From Duncaniella freteri (GTDB lineage: Bacteria > Bacteroidota > Bacteroidia > Bacteroidales > Muribaculaceae), in assembly GCF_004766125.1 (NCBI RefSeq), contig NZ_SJSA01000001.1, positions 248,001 through 312,000 of the forward strand: 64,000 nt of DNA. Direction: 5' to 3'. The first letter of the stretch is position 1, and the number at the start of each line of letters is the position of its first letter. The position numbers and the translations under genes are program-made. The notes under the pieces are model-generated. The model was not told the origin of the DNA. It ran no database searches and saw only the letters and a list, made by a program, of their open reading frames with translations. Below are positions 19,701 to 28,625 of the stretch, piece by piece.

Positions 19701-21178
19701 AAATTTCCATCCAAGAGGCACCGATGGAACAAAAAGGTGTGTGGAGAGAACTCGCAGAGTACGGCACACGCCTGCTGATGTCACCAAGAAGCGCATCATT
19801 CCGATTCCGCAACACCCGCTCGCTCTCAATCCCATTGTACCGTCCTGACATAGGCAATGCATTAGGACAGACACGCAGTTACGGACCAATGGCTCCGGGA
19901 CTTGATTTCGCATTCGGTTTTACAGGAGAGAATTTCATCAACAAGGCTCTCAACCGAGGATGGCTGATCACCGACGACGGACAGACATCACCCGCAAATT
20001 TCGCAAATACCCACGAACTGAACATCGAACTCACCCTCGAACCGATAAAAGGGCTCAGGATACTTCTCACCACCAACCGCACAGACAACCGCACACATTC
20101 CGTACAATTCATGTACGATGGGATGCCAACCACAATGGCTGGCTCATATACCAAGACCCATATGGCAATGCGTACTGCGCTTAAGCGGTTCAGCGCATCC
20201 AACGGATACCACTCCGAAACGTTCGACAAATTCCTAAGCAATATCCCTGTAATGGCCCGCAGATTCGAGGAGCAATACAGCGGTCTGAGCTATCCGACAG
20301 GAGGATTCATGCAGGACAACATCAATGCAGGAAACCCTTTCAATCCGGAGGTAGGGAAAGTCAGCCCAACATCGAGTGATGTATTGATCCCGGCATTTAT
20401 TGCCGCTTACTCCGGAACTGATCCTATGAAACAATACCTCACCCCATTCCCATCATTCAGCGATGCCCTTCCCAACTGGCGTGTCACCTACGACGGACTC
20501 ATCTATATAGGAAAGATGAAAGACATATTCAAATCCTTCACTCTCAATCATGCCTACCAATGCACCTACAGCGTAGGTTCCTACTCCTCATTCCTTAATT
20601 GGGCGGCGGCTCCAGGATCAGAGACTCTCGGCTACACGCTGGACGAGCTCACCGGCAAACCCATCCCATCCTCTCCATATAATATTTCATCTGTAGCAAT
20701 CACCGAAAAATTCGCACCGCTCATAGGAGCCACAGCCACCCTCAGGAATGATATGACAATCTCTGCCGAATACCGCGATGCACGCACACTCACACTCAAC
20801 TCTTCGGCAGGACAGGTGGTCGAAGCCAACCAAAGAGGCGTAACCATAGGACTTGGCTACAAGATAATAGGATTCAATACAGTACTGAAAATGAAAGGTT
20901 CCGGTCATGGCATATCTAATGATCTGACAATCAACGGAGACTTTTCATTCGCAGAGACACAGGCTCTGATACGCCGTATCGAGACGGCATACACACAAGC
21001 CACATCAGGCACACACACCATAAACATCAATCTCGCAGCCAACTACATAATGTCGAGACGACTCACTATAGGAGCATTCTTCGACCATCAGATCAACACC
21101 CCGATAGTATCCTCGACCTCCTACCCCACAACCAATACATCATTCGGCATAAACCTGAATATTTCCATAGCAAGATAA
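13769..21178 (+). CDS. sprA: Cell-surface protein SprA, type IX secretion translocon
   Basis: A 2469-residue outer-membrane protein, the expected size for SprA (Sov in Porphyromonas), which forms the very large barrel through which type IX cargo leaves the cell. Two similar long halves are visible. Both have repeated segments such as EPFNILDMNFALGPLEKIFG and GIDLRSPYAWFLSSTPYDPS, and many aromatic beta strands, and the last strand ends INLNISIAR. The first usable ATG (13769) gives a short signal peptide, MLLVVAFHSYG, with no basic residue. The same frame is open upstream to 13700 and encodes a better signal (LRYNLKPSTHISTIISAASG), but it is preceded by ATG-TAA at 13694-13699. See findings. 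Confidence 0.95.
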   Translation: MLLVVAFHSYGTIPNPDRQRTSSPFSPPACIVTGEQSVNEADSIMMPFPVQQTVPQRYEDIMESEFAADLANPSNLKTYAEYDPDLGCYVIRTRIGETDVTTPFYLTPEQYNEWQNRLSMRNYFRMRNTESVTSPAKEPFNILDMNFALGPLEKIFGPGGVRLRTQGSVNLSMGVKSNKTDNLALSLNSRRKTYFDFDQKIQATIQATVGDRMKFNMTYNTDATFDFDSKNIKLAYEGKEDDIVKSIEAGNVSMTTGSSLIRGSTALFGIKTRLQFGKLTATALVSQQNSESKSVSSKGGSQTTDFKIRADDYDQNRHFFLGQYFHDNYDSFASRLPFVSSGINITRIEVWITNKNSRFDQSRNFVAFTDLGENRVLSSHHWIPDMAVPVPSNNSNNLLSTIKTEYPDARNINSVTQALSPLAAFGIEGGKDYEKVESARLLSSSEYTLNSTLGYISLNNALNSDEVLGVAYEYTYNGHTYQVGEFSADITTTDQSLYLKMLRSTTIDPKLPIWKLMMKNVYSLGAYQVQRQNFRFDIKYLSDTTGIEINYLPAPSISKVPLLQVMGLDRMDSNQASNPDGFFDFIDGYTILASQGKVIFPVVEPFGSNLAEKINDPVLADKYIYQELYDSTLVVAKQFASKNKFILTGSYQASSGSQIRLNAMNVPRGSVIVTAGGIVLNENSDYTVDYAMGIVTITNQSIIDSGQSISVTLENQSLFSTQRKTLLGLDLNYKFSKDFNIGATIMHFSEKSLTEKVNIGDEVVNNTIWGLNTQYNTKFMWLTHLLNKIPTVNASQPSTLSLKAEFARLIPNAQKDGSNKGSSYIDDFESTQIGIDLRSPYAWFLSSTPYDPSSKALFPEAALSNNVDYGKNRALLNWYYIDRMFTERNSSLCPGYIKSDPKQLNNPYVREVTSHEIFPGRQLTYGESNIIQTLNLSFYPSERGPYNLDATNIDANGNLLNPEKRWGGIMRRMDNTNFDASNIEYVQFWMLSPFLDPDNDNLSGGDLYINFGEISEDILKDGLKSYENGIPVNGDEQFMEETNWGRVSTQNSLTYAFDNNTYSRAIQDVGLDGLKNEDEFTFHSYEKYLQELRTRLDPSTIEDMKQDPFSPFNDPAGDNYHFFRGYDYDEQRIGVLERYKRYNGVEGNSLSPDEAPDPLYQSSRALPDVEDINQDNTLNEYERYFQYHISIRPEDLEVGKNYITDKQVSTVVNHDGSTQEVVWYQFKIPLSDYEKAIGNISDFSTIRFARMFMTGFKSTTHLRFATLELVKGEWRPYDFNLNNRGDAPADGKLDVSVVNIEENSERQPVNYVLPPGVNRITDPGQSQIVQLNEQSLSLKVEGLQAGDARGIYKNTMLDLRNYKRMQMWIHAEKLIDDLTNLRNGEMSVFIRLGTDVKANYYEYEIPLELTPPGHYSDDSPSDRSTVWPRANYMDFDLQTLVNLKKERNRAKNENEPGVGFAIAYTSRDPENERNRISVMGNPSLSDIRVMLIGVRNNAPVIKDGTVWINELKVTEFNNSGGWAAKGNINLGVSDIATLNMGAHIETAGFGSVDQPLNARRMDDYEQYNFAMQVDAGRFLPDKVKLRAPIYYSVTKEKTTPKYNPLDQDVKLDDAIDACVTKSQKDSILDYAIERSTIKSFAISGLKFDIKSKNPMPWDPANFLFNFSFNKQTKNDPTIEYEYTNDYRGSLQYSYSPYAKGVKPLSFINSKSKHLKFFKDWEFNYIPTNISFLTNISRYYYEMQTRSETDVDFKLPVSVSKNFIWDRRFSLTWNFTKSLSVNFNSNTSARIEETMGAVNRKLFKDKYQEWKDTVIQSLLHLGTPWSYNQSFVVNYRAPFNRIPALDWLTGNISYNAIYRWDRGAEVDGISMGNSIANQAVWNADGRINFENIYRKWTFTKAVDQRFQTKQSRIVARKPKKYERTFALNPDTTITIRHNLRNKKLKVSATTLDGKPFKVTHRVIDANNIAILTRGNQNLKISIQEAPMEQKGVWRELAEYGTRLLMSPRSASFRFRNTRSLSIPLYRPDIGNALGQTRSYGPMAPGLDFAFGFTGENFINKALNRGWLITDDGQTSPANFANTHELNIELTLEPIKGLRILLTTNRTDNRTHSVQFMYDGMPTTMAGSYTKTHMAMRTALKRFSASNGYHSETFDKFLSNIPVMARRFEEQYSGLSYPTGGFMQDNINAGNPFNPEVGKVSPTSSDVLIPAFIAAYSGTDPMKQYLTPFPSFSDALPNWRVTYDGLIYIGKMKDIFKSFTLNHAYQCTYSVGSYSSFLNWAAAPGSETLGYTLDELTGKPIPSSPYNISSVAITEKFAPLIGATATLRNDMTISAEYRDARTLTLNSSAGQVVEANQRGVTIGLGYKIIGFNTVLKMKGSGHGISNDLTINGDFSFAETQALIRRIETAYTQATSGTHTININLAANYIMSRRLTIGAFFDHQINTPIVSSTSYPTTNTSFGINLNISIAR

Positions 21179-21308
21179 AGGTATATATAACACTGGTTGA
21201 TGAACTCTTTCAAGGGAGGATTTTGTTATAAATAAGACTGGTATCGGGAAAAATGAGTACCTTTGTGGTCGAGTTTCCGCTGAATCGACATCAGCAAAGT
21301 TTCAACTA

Positions 21309-22757
21309 ATGGGTAAGCAAGTGAATGACATTAAAATGAATGACCACACGGATGACCAGACCGCTACTAAAACCGTGTCAGCAAGCATGTCAACCGAGGA
21401 CCTCGGTCAAAAATCAATCGGCAGATTACTTGCTCAGTATTCCGTGCCGGCAATCATTGCGAGCGTAGCCACTTCTCTCTACAATATTGTCGACAGTATA
21501 TTCATAGGTCGTGGAGTAGGTCCCATGGCTATAGCCGGACTCGCCATAACATTCCCGCTGATGAATCTTGTGGCGGCATTCTGTATGATGATAGCTGCCG
21601 GCGGAGCTACCATAAGCTCAATATTCCTCGGACAGAAAAACTATAACCGAGCCACCGATGTGGTCAACAATGTATTGGTCCTGTGTCTTGTACATTCAGC
21701 TATAATAGGAGGACTGACACTCCTTTTTCTTGACCCCATTCTCTACTTTTTCGGTGCCACCGACGAAACAGTGGTATATGCACGAGAATTTATGGAAGTG
21801 ATTCTGTTGGGTACACCGATAGCTTTTGTGTTCATCGGACTCAACAATCTCATGCGTGCCACAGGCTATCCCAAGAAAGCCATGATTTCGGCTCTTATAT
21901 CTGTGGTAGTGAATGTCATACTGGCTCCTCTGTTCATATTCAAACTGAAATGGGGGATACAAGGTGCCGCCTTGGCTACAGTATCCGGACAATTTGTTGC
22001 ATTCATATGGGTGCTTGCTCACTTCATGTCAAAAAAATCCTCAATACATTTCAGATGGAAAAACAGATGGCTATCCCGCAGCATCGTCAAAAGGATCTAT
22101 GCCATAGGTCTATCCCCATTTCTTATGAATGTATGTGCTTGTGTGGTTGTAATATTCATCAACAGGGCACTGCTTGATTACGGAGGCGACCAAGGCAATC
22201 TGTGTGTGGGTGCATACGGAATCATAAACCGCACCACTATGTTCTTTGTCATGGTAGTGTTCGGTGTGACTCAGGGCATGCAGCCCATCCTCGGATATAA
22301 TATGGGAGCAGGACATTTCCAACGCGTAAAAAGCACACTCCACACCGGTATATGGATCGGTGTGGCCATAACGGCATTAGGATGGATGATAAGTGAAGGA
22401 CTCCCTGACACCATAAGCCGTATGTTCACTACCGACGAGACCTTGATAAGCCTGTCACGTGAAGGGTTCAGAATATATTTCCTGGTATACCCTGTGGTGG
22501 GTTGTCAGATTGTGATACAGAACTTTTTCCAAAGTGTAGGCAAACCAAAACTGTCAATATTCCTCTCGCTCACACGTCAGCTGCTGTTCCTTATACCATT
22601 CCTCATACTGTTGCCTCGTATATGGGGAGTGGATGGTGTATGGGCTTCAATGGCAGCATCCGATTTCCTTGCATTCGCTGTATCGCTCATAACCCTATGG
22701 TGGTGGATGAGACATGTGATGAGCAAATGGGAGAAAATTGAAAGCAAAAAGCAATAA
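21309..22757 (+). CDS. MATE family multidrug/cation exporter
   Basis: A 482-residue integral membrane protein with about twelve helices in two homologous bundles, preceded by a 40-residue hydrophilic tail. It shows MATE hallmarks: SVPAIIASVATSLYNIVDSIFIGRGVG in the first helix region, GQ in TVSGQFVAF, and GVTQGMQPILGYNMGAGHF in the C half. It exports organic cations or drugs in exchange for sodium or protons; the substrate is unknown. An ATG 12 codons in (MNDHTDD) is an alternative start. A -7-like TACCTTTG is at 21258-21265. The FAD oxidoreductase follows after 10 bases. Confidence 0.92.
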   Translation: MGKQVNDIKMNDHTDDQTATKTVSASMSTEDLGQKSIGRLLAQYSVPAIIASVATSLYNIVDSIFIGRGVGPMAIAGLAITFPLMNLVAAFCMMIAAGGATISSIFLGQKNYNRATDVVNNVLVLCLVHSAIIGGLTLLFLDPILYFFGATDETVVYAREFMEVILLGTPIAFVFIGLNNLMRATGYPKKAMISALISVVVNVILAPLFIFKLKWGIQGAALATVSGQFVAFIWVLAHFMSKKSSIHFRWKNRWLSRSIVKRIYAIGLSPFLMNVCACVVVIFINRALLDYGGDQGNLCVGAYGIINRTTMFFVMVVFGVTQGMQPILGYNMGAGHFQRVKSTLHTGIWIGVAITALGWMISEGLPDTISRMFTTDETLISLSREGFRIYFLVYPVVGCQIVIQNFFQSVGKPKLSIFLSLTRQLLFLIPFLILLPRIWGVDGVWASMAASDFLAFAVSLITLWWWMRHVMSKWEKIESKKQ

Positions 22758-22767
22758 AAAAGCACTT

Positions 22768-24330
22768 ATGCAAGAAACAATAGAACTACGGGTGGACCCA
22801 CGTACCGCAGCGGAAGATATGCTGCTGAGAGCTGCGGCATCCACTCATATGAGAATTGATGCCAACCGTATAAAGCATCTCAGAATCACGAAAAGATCGA
22901 TCGACGCGCGCCAACGCCGCGTAATGGTCAACCTTTCTGTGAAATTATGGGTCGATGAAGAGCCTGAAAACATATCTCTCATAACCCCTGTAAACTATAC
23001 CCCTGTCAACGGAGACCGACAGGCCATTGTTGTGGGAGCAGGCCCAGCCGGGCTCTTCGCCGCACTCCGTCTAATCGAACTCGGCATTCGCCCAATCATA
23101 CTCGAACGAGGCAAAGATGTGGATTCACGCCGTAAGGATATGGCAAGAATCTCACGAGAGAATATAGTAGATCCAGACTCCAATTATTGCTTTGGAGAGG
23201 GAGGTGCAGGAGCATATTCCGATGGGAAATTATATACAAGAAGCAAGAAACGCGGATCTGTCGACAAAATACTCAACATACTCGCCCAGCATGGCGCATC
23301 CGAGGACATCCTTGTGGATGCACATCCGCATATAGGCACCGACCGGCTACCGGCTGTTATAAAAGCCATACGAAACACCATAATAGATTGTGGAGGAGAA
23401 GTACATTTCAGTTCACGTGTCACCGAACTTATTATCGAGAATTCGGAAGCCAAAGGTGTTAGGACTGCTGACGGCAAGGCATTTTTCGGACCTGTGATCC
23501 TTGCCACAGGACATTCCGCCCGAGATGTCTATAATATGCTCATGAAGCAGAATATCACAATGGAACCTAAAGGTCTCGCCATAGGAGTGAGGCTGGAGCA
23601 TCCGCAGATGCTCATTGACCAATTGAGATACCACTCACGTGAAGGACGTGGCAAATATCTCCCAGCAGCCGAATATACCATGCTCACACGTGTTGACGGA
23701 CGAGGTGTCTATTCATTCTGCATGTGCCCCGGCGGATTCATCATCCCTGCGGCAAGTGCTGAAGGCCAACTCGTAGTCAACGGTATGTCACCGGCGAGCC
23801 GAGGCACCCGCTGGGCTAATTCAGGAATGGTAGTAGAGATACTTCCCGAGGATATCCCTGACGGAAATACCCCTGAGGAGACAGTCCTCAAAATGATGCA
23901 TATGCAGGAAAGAATTGAACGTACATTCTGGGAAGAGGCAGGGCGTACACAGAACGCTCCCGCTCAGAGGATGGACGATTTCGTGAATTCCCGTCCATCT
24001 GCCGATCTCCCTTCAACCTCCTATCCTCCAGGGATACATCCTGCACGCATTGACCGGCTGCTACCAAAAGGTATAGCCCGCAGGCTACAGGAAGGATTCA
24101 AGGATTTCGATAAAAAGAACCGCGGATTCCTCACCCATGAGGCTGTTCTGATAGGAGCCGAAACACGTACATCATCACCTGTGAGAATCCCACGTGACAA
24201 CGAGGCACTTTCACATATCTCAATCCGGGGGCTTTACCCTTGCGGGGAGGGAGCCGGATATGCCGGAGGCATAGTCTCAGCAGCTATCGACGGCGACAGA
24301 GTAGCGGAAGCTCTCGCTGCAACAATCTGA
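22768..24330 (+). CDS. FAD-dependent oxidoreductase (COG2509 type)
   Basis: A 520-residue putative flavoprotein. After a 90-residue N-terminal domain (MQETIELRVDPRTAAEDML) comes the Rossmann motif AIVVGAGPAGLFAALRL. GEGGAGAYSDGKLYTRSKKRG and the C-terminal GLYPCGEGAGYAGGIVSAAIDG follow, the last being the FAD-ribityl/pyrophosphate site shared by this uncharacterised dehydrogenase family. Its substrate is unknown. The ATG at 22768 is preferred over a TTG-started frame at 22738 that overlaps the MATE gene. It is translationally close to the MATE gene and ends at the strong hairpin at 24349-24396. Confidence 0.9.
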   Translation: MQETIELRVDPRTAAEDMLLRAAASTHMRIDANRIKHLRITKRSIDARQRRVMVNLSVKLWVDEEPENISLITPVNYTPVNGDRQAIVVGAGPAGLFAALRLIELGIRPIILERGKDVDSRRKDMARISRENIVDPDSNYCFGEGGAGAYSDGKLYTRSKKRGSVDKILNILAQHGASEDILVDAHPHIGTDRLPAVIKAIRNTIIDCGGEVHFSSRVTELIIENSEAKGVRTADGKAFFGPVILATGHSARDVYNMLMKQNITMEPKGLAIGVRLEHPQMLIDQLRYHSREGRGKYLPAAEYTMLTRVDGRGVYSFCMCPGGFIIPAASAEGQLVVNGMSPASRGTRWANSGMVVEILPEDIPDGNTPEETVLKMMHMQERIERTFWEEAGRTQNAPAQRMDDFVNSRPSADLPSTSYPPGIHPARIDRLLPKGIARRLQEGFKDFDKKNRGFLTHEAVLIGAETRTSSPVRIPRDNEALSHISIRGLYPCGEGAGYAGGIVSAAIDGDRVAEALAATI

Positions 24331-24348
24331 CATCCATAACCCTAACTC

Positions 24349-24396
24349 ATATTATAAACTGGGGAAGAGCCAATGCTCTTCCCCAGTTTATAATAT
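24349..24396. terminator. Bidirectional terminator
   Basis: A perfect 22-bp inverted repeat with a 4-nt loop (24371-24374), GC-rich at the loop end and AT-rich at the base. It closes the MATE/FAD transcript on plus and can stop minus-strand read-through beyond the NfeD gene. Confidence 0.92.
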
Positions 24397-24512
24397 CAAG
24401 GCTGCCATAACAGTCAGTTCCGACACATCCCATGCCAACACCTACCAGGCTGACATCAGCGAATTTCAACAACCTAAAGTTCTTTGCTTCAAGCATTAAT
24501 AAACTTCAGCCT

Positions 24513-25886
24513 TCATGCCTCTTTGACATATATTTGGGCGTTTTCATATTTTGTGACCTTGACACGCGTCCCGGCATGGATGAAACCCATTACAGCGACA
24601 GCATCAAGAGTCTCACCATTTATTTCAACTTTCCCGGCAGGACGCATATCGGTAACGGCTACTCCCTCGTGCCCTACATAGCGCACAGGCTGCATATCCA
24701 CACCTATGAAACCGTCCGAATTACGCAATTCCGTCATCAGGTCAGTGTGCCGGCGCACCCATTTTGGTCCATGCGACGACGTAAGATACCATATGGCAAC
24801 CACTGCAAGAATCAAACCTGCAAAGAATATACCGAGCGACAACCATAATGACGAAGAACTTGCATAAGTGATGCTGAATGTATAATTCTCAATCAATCCG
24901 AATATAAGAGCAAGACTTATGCAGACTATACCTGAAATTCCGGTCACACCGAAACCAGGCACGACAAACATCTCAAGAACAACAAGTATAAATCCTGCCA
25001 CAAAAAGAAGGATTATCCAGCTGCTTGCTATACCGGTTATATATATCGGCAAAAAATATAGGCATGCTGCAATGATAGCGGCTGCCGATGGGAACCCCAT
25101 ACCCGGAGAGTGCATCTCCATATATATACCGCCCACGATCACCATTATAAGAAAAGCCTGAACGGCAGGATTAGTGAGGAAACCTATCAGATGATCCATC
25201 CATGTGGGATGATACTCAATTACAGCATAATTATTGTCATAATTCAATGCCGACAACACCTCGTCAACCGATTCCGCCTTGCCATCGGCATAGCCCCATT
25301 TTATAGCTTCTTCAGGAGTGAATGTAAGAACCCTGGTCGAGTCTATCAGCCCATCGACCTCAACACGTGAATCAACCATCGCCTCGGCTATAACCGGATT
25401 ACGACGCCAACGCAAAGCAGAATCCGATTCTGCGATCTTACCATGGCTCTCTGCTGTAGCACGCATCATAGCCCGCATATATGACTGATATTTGTCGGGC
25501 ATCGCAGAACCGTCATTGCCATTCACCACAGTGGCAGCCCCCATAGAGGAACCGGAACACATGTACACCGAGTCACACGCAAGAGCAATCAACGCTCCGG
25601 CTGATGCAGCGTTGTTGTCGACAAACGCAACCACTGGTCGTGGGAAACGCATAAGGGCTGTACGGATGGAATCGGCATGGACCACAGATCCCCCATAAGT
25701 GTTGAGATGAACGAGCAGCATATCGGCTCCCTCCTTTTCAGCCTCATCAAGAGCCTCCCGGGTGTATCGCCAGGTGCTTGATCCAATCTCATCGTCAAGA
25801 CGAAGCATATACACACAACGCAACTCATCGGCATAAACCGAAAACAGATTGCACAAGCCGATAATTAAGGTCAACAGATATCTCAT
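24513..25886 (-). CDS. NfeD-family membrane serine protease (ClpP-class)
   Basis: A 457-residue protein of the long NfeD type (1510-N/NfeDL). A signal peptide (MRYLLTLIIGLCNLFSVYA) leads to a ClpP-fold protease domain whose nucleophile is probably Ser95 in NNAASAGALIALACD, with LNTYGGSV forming the oxyanion strand. About four membrane helices (about 230-360) follow, and a C-terminal OB-fold NfeD domain with GHEGVAVTDMRPAGKVEINGE. Homologues cleave stomatin partners and are thought to act in membrane quality control; no stomatin gene is adjacent. The flippase-like gene lies 15 bases upstream on the same strand. Confidence 0.9.
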   Translation of the reverse strand: MRYLLTLIIGLCNLFSVYADELRCVYMLRLDDEIGSSTWRYTREALDEAEKEGADMLLVHLNTYGGSVVHADSIRTALMRFPRPVVAFVDNNAASAGALIALACDSVYMCSGSSMGAATVVNGNDGSAMPDKYQSYMRAMMRATAESHGKIAESDSALRWRRNPVIAEAMVDSRVEVDGLIDSTRVLTFTPEEAIKWGYADGKAESVDEVLSALNYDNNYAVIEYHPTWMDHLIGFLTNPAVQAFLIMVIVGGIYMEMHSPGMGFPSAAAIIAACLYFLPIYITGIASSWIILLFVAGFILVVLEMFVVPGFGVTGISGIVCISLALIFGLIENYTFSITYASSSSLWLSLGIFFAGLILAVVAIWYLTSSHGPKWVRRHTDLMTELRNSDGFIGVDMQPVRYVGHEGVAVTDMRPAGKVEINGETLDAVAVMGFIHAGTRVKVTKYENAQIYVKEA

Positions 25887-25901
25887 AAAAAACGTCCGTT
25901 A

Positions 25902-26975
25902 TTAAATTTTCTTGTTTCTACGGTTCCTAAATCCCTGTCTTATCCATGCTGGAAGTATGCAGGCTCCGACTATAAGATAGGAATAATAACTTATGATACG
26001 CCAGAACAAGGCAAGCACGAGAGCCATACCTTCGCCCGAAATCAAATCCCCATAATAGGTGGTAAACAGCCATTCGCTCACCCCTGCGCCTCCAGGAGTC
26101 GGACTGACAATAAGGATGACCCATACCACAAACTGGCGGGCAAGGACCATCATTTGGTCAGCTCCCGGAGCGAATCCGATAAAAAGAGCGCACACCACCA
26201 GGAATCTTGACATCCATGAGAATGAAGTCGCGGCAAAAGCCTGAAGCCACCATGCCAAGGACCGATGACGCAGATCCCGCCCGGTCATTTCCATATTCAT
26301 GCCAAGCTCCTCCACCACAGCACTCCAACGTCGCAACCAACGCATCCGGAATAGACGGTTCAGCCCTCTGCGAATGGCATGAGGCTTTACAAAAATCCCC
26401 AGATACAACAGCAACGTCCAAAGGGTAAGCCCTATATATATTATCCAGAATACGGCGCGCAGACCTAAAGTGAACGAACTGCGATCAAACCCGAACAACT
26501 GGCTGTAAGGCACTATAAGCATCATTACAGGGAGAAACACCACAAAGAATAGTTCGTCAAGAAACAATGTGCTCATTGTGATAGTAGTGGCACGTCCGAG
26601 ACCTATACCCTCACGATGCATATACACCATACTCAGCGCACTCCCTCCTACTGCCGACGGTGTAACACAGGAAGTGAATTCACAGAGATAACTGATCTTT
26701 ATGGCTTTGAGCCATGATAAATCACGATCAGTGAGCACCCTGAACCGCCAACTGAGCCCGAAATCCCTCCCAAGCATGAAAACACAGGCTAGAAATATCC
26801 CTCCTATAGCGGCAGGTGTGAACCGGACTGCATCCCATACTGCAGAATCAAACTCCCGGTGAAAGAGCCAGGCAACCACCCCTAACCCTATGGCCACGGG
26901 AAGAAAAATTTTCCATGCAAGTCCCAAAAGACTTTTACGCTCGGAAACGTTATCAGTGTCAGCAGCAGAATTCAT
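25902..26975 (-). CDS. Flippase-like integral membrane protein (UPF0104/LPG synthase TM family)
   Basis: A 357-residue protein with about eight hydrophobic segments and the family motifs LCEFTSCVTPSAVGGSALSM and SPTPGGAGVSEWLF. This is the lysylphosphatidylglycerol-synthase transmembrane region (PF03706), found in lipid and glycolipid transporters. The start is the ATG at 26975 (MNSAADTDN); a longer frame from 27086 adds non-conserved residues. The -7 box TACCTTTG sits at 26980-26987 on the minus strand, only 4 bases before the ATG, so the mRNA may be leaderless. The lipid carried is unknown. It is probably cotranscribed with the NfeD gene. Confidence 0.82.
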   Translation of the reverse strand: MNSAADTDNVSERKSLLGLAWKIFLPVAIGLGVVAWLFHREFDSAVWDAVRFTPAAIGGIFLACVFMLGRDFGLSWRFRVLTDRDLSWLKAIKISYLCEFTSCVTPSAVGGSALSMVYMHREGIGLGRATTITMSTLFLDELFFVVFLPVMMLIVPYSQLFGFDRSSFTLGLRAVFWIIYIGLTLWTLLLYLGIFVKPHAIRRGLNRLFRMRWLRRWSAVVEELGMNMEMTGRDLRHRSLAWWLQAFAATSFSWMSRFLVVCALFIGFAPGADQMMVLARQFVVWVILIVSPTPGGAGVSEWLFTTYYGDLISGEGMALVLALFWRIISYYSYLIVGACILPAWIRQGFRNRRNKKI

Positions 26976-27165
26976 TTCGCAAAGGTAAAAAAAAGCCTGG
27001 ATAATGAAGTCAAAACCCTCCAAAAATGTTTGGATACCGGAGTTATAGTATTTATCGTTTACATCTACAATGCAACGAAAGGGCAAACATGAGAATCTTT
27101 ATCGAACTCATGCTTGCCACTTTTTATATCTCAGATATTGTTCAATACTATTTTGAGGGATGCAT

Positions 27166-28512
27166 TTATATCTCTTCTCCGACAGTCTGGTCTACTGCAC
27201 GTGCCTCTGCATATGTCTCTTTAATAAAGTATACACATACAGCTCCCATCAGAAGCATTATACCGGCAAGAACAAGCATATTCACCTGACGGCCTCCAAG
27301 CAAAGGAAGAATAACACCGCCAACGGCTGCGGCACATATCTGCGGTACACATATTGTACCGTTGAACAGTCCTAAATAAGTGCCCATATTCTTCCCTGAA
27401 AGAGAATTTGTAAGAATGGTGAATGGCATCGCAAGCATTGCGGCCCATGCACATCCGATGAGCAGATAGGAGAAGAAAAGTACATACTGGCTGGTTATGA
27501 AAAGTGTGGATATGAATCCTATGCCACCCAATACGAGACTGAGAGCGTAGACCATCTTATGGCTCTTGAACATAGGTATCGCCACAGCCCATATCACAGA
27601 TCCAACAGCCTGAACGGCAAAAAGGACACCAACCCAATTGCCGGCTGCCTGATATGCTGCCGACTTTGTGTCTGTTGTACCCCATACGGTATCGGCAATG
27701 GCACCATTAGTGTAAGTCCACATATAAAGGAATGCAGCCCAGCAGAAAAACTGCACAAGCCCGACCGTCCAGAAGGTGCTTGGCGCATTACGGAGAAGAG
27801 ACATCATTCCCGCCTTCTCTGTAGCCTGTTCCCTGGTGATACCATGGTACTCGGCATACTCCTTAGGCGGCATTTCACGAATAAAGATAAAACTGTATAC
27901 CACACACAGCACTAACACAGCAGCTCCTATATAGAATGAATATGTCACGCTCTGTGGCACCTGCCCCTCCGGAGCAAGATTACTTATACCTATTGCCGTC
28001 AGTGTAATCGGAGCGAGATACCCCACAAGGCTGCCCGCATTGCAAAGAAAACTCCGTATGGAATAAGCAAGTCCCTTCTGCTTTTCATTCACCTGATCAC
28101 CTACAAGCATCTTGAAAGGCTGCATCGCCATATTGATAGAGGTATCAAGAAACATCAGAGCTATGAAACCGAACACCATTGCTCCGCTCACAGTAAGCCC
28201 GAAACTTCCGGCATTGGGAAGAAAGCACATAACGATGACAGCTATAGCTGCTCCTATCAAAAGATAAGGGAGCCTGCGACCGAGACGATTCCAGGTGCGG
28301 TCGCTTGCCACCCCAACTATAGGCTGGACTATTATACCCATAAGTGGCGGAAGTATCCAGAAATAACTGAGAGAATGAGGGTCAGCCCCAATTGTCGCAA
28401 ATATACGCGTGATATTCGCACTTTGGAGAGCATAGGCAATCTGTACTCCAAAGAAGCCGAAACTTAGATTCCAAAGTTTCCAAAAACTTTGGTCCGGTTT
28501 GGTTTTACTCAT
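27166..28512 (-). CDS. MFS transporter, SLC45/sugar-carrier type
   Basis: A 448-residue, twelve-helix carrier. FWKLWNLSFGFFGVQIAYALQSANITRIF at the N-terminus and GVASDRTWNRLGRRLPYLLIG after helix 2 are typical of the MFS group with SLC45-like sucrose/maltose carriers and GPH symporters. The central loop holds MPPKEYAEYHGITREQ. The substrate is likely a sugar, by family resemblance only; no glycosidase is adjacent. It is on the minus strand between the flippase-like gene and nfo, with gaps of 190 and 113 bases, so it is probably transcribed alone. Confidence 0.86.
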   Translation of the reverse strand: MSKTKPDQSFWKLWNLSFGFFGVQIAYALQSANITRIFATIGADPHSLSYFWILPPLMGIIVQPIVGVASDRTWNRLGRRLPYLLIGAAIAVIVMCFLPNAGSFGLTVSGAMVFGFIALMFLDTSINMAMQPFKMLVGDQVNEKQKGLAYSIRSFLCNAGSLVGYLAPITLTAIGISNLAPEGQVPQSVTYSFYIGAAVLVLCVVYSFIFIREMPPKEYAEYHGITREQATEKAGMMSLLRNAPSTFWTVGLVQFFCWAAFLYMWTYTNGAIADTVWGTTDTKSAAYQAAGNWVGVLFAVQAVGSVIWAVAIPMFKSHKMVYALSLVLGGIGFISTLFITSQYVLFFSYLLIGCAWAAMLAMPFTILTNSLSGKNMGTYLGLFNGTICVPQICAAAVGGVILPLLGGRQVNMLVLAGIMLLMGAVCVYFIKETYAEARAVDQTVGEEI

Positions 28513-28625
28513 GATAATTTTTTTCGCTTTAAAGTAAGTATGATATTCAGAAATTTATTCCCAGAGGAAATGGAAAGAAGCGAGGGAAAGAAATATTGAG
28601 GAGAAAGGAGATATCTTTTGGAAAA

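Noticed and set aside
13769..21178. Numerous antisense ORFs over 60 codons within sprA
   Set aside because: They follow from the codon bias of a long gene; none has a domain, signal peptide or promoter.
24432..24848. 138-codon plus-strand ORF over the nfeD 3' end
   Set aside because: It is antisense to the C-terminal domain of the NfeD protein, has no recognisable domain and shows no promoter.
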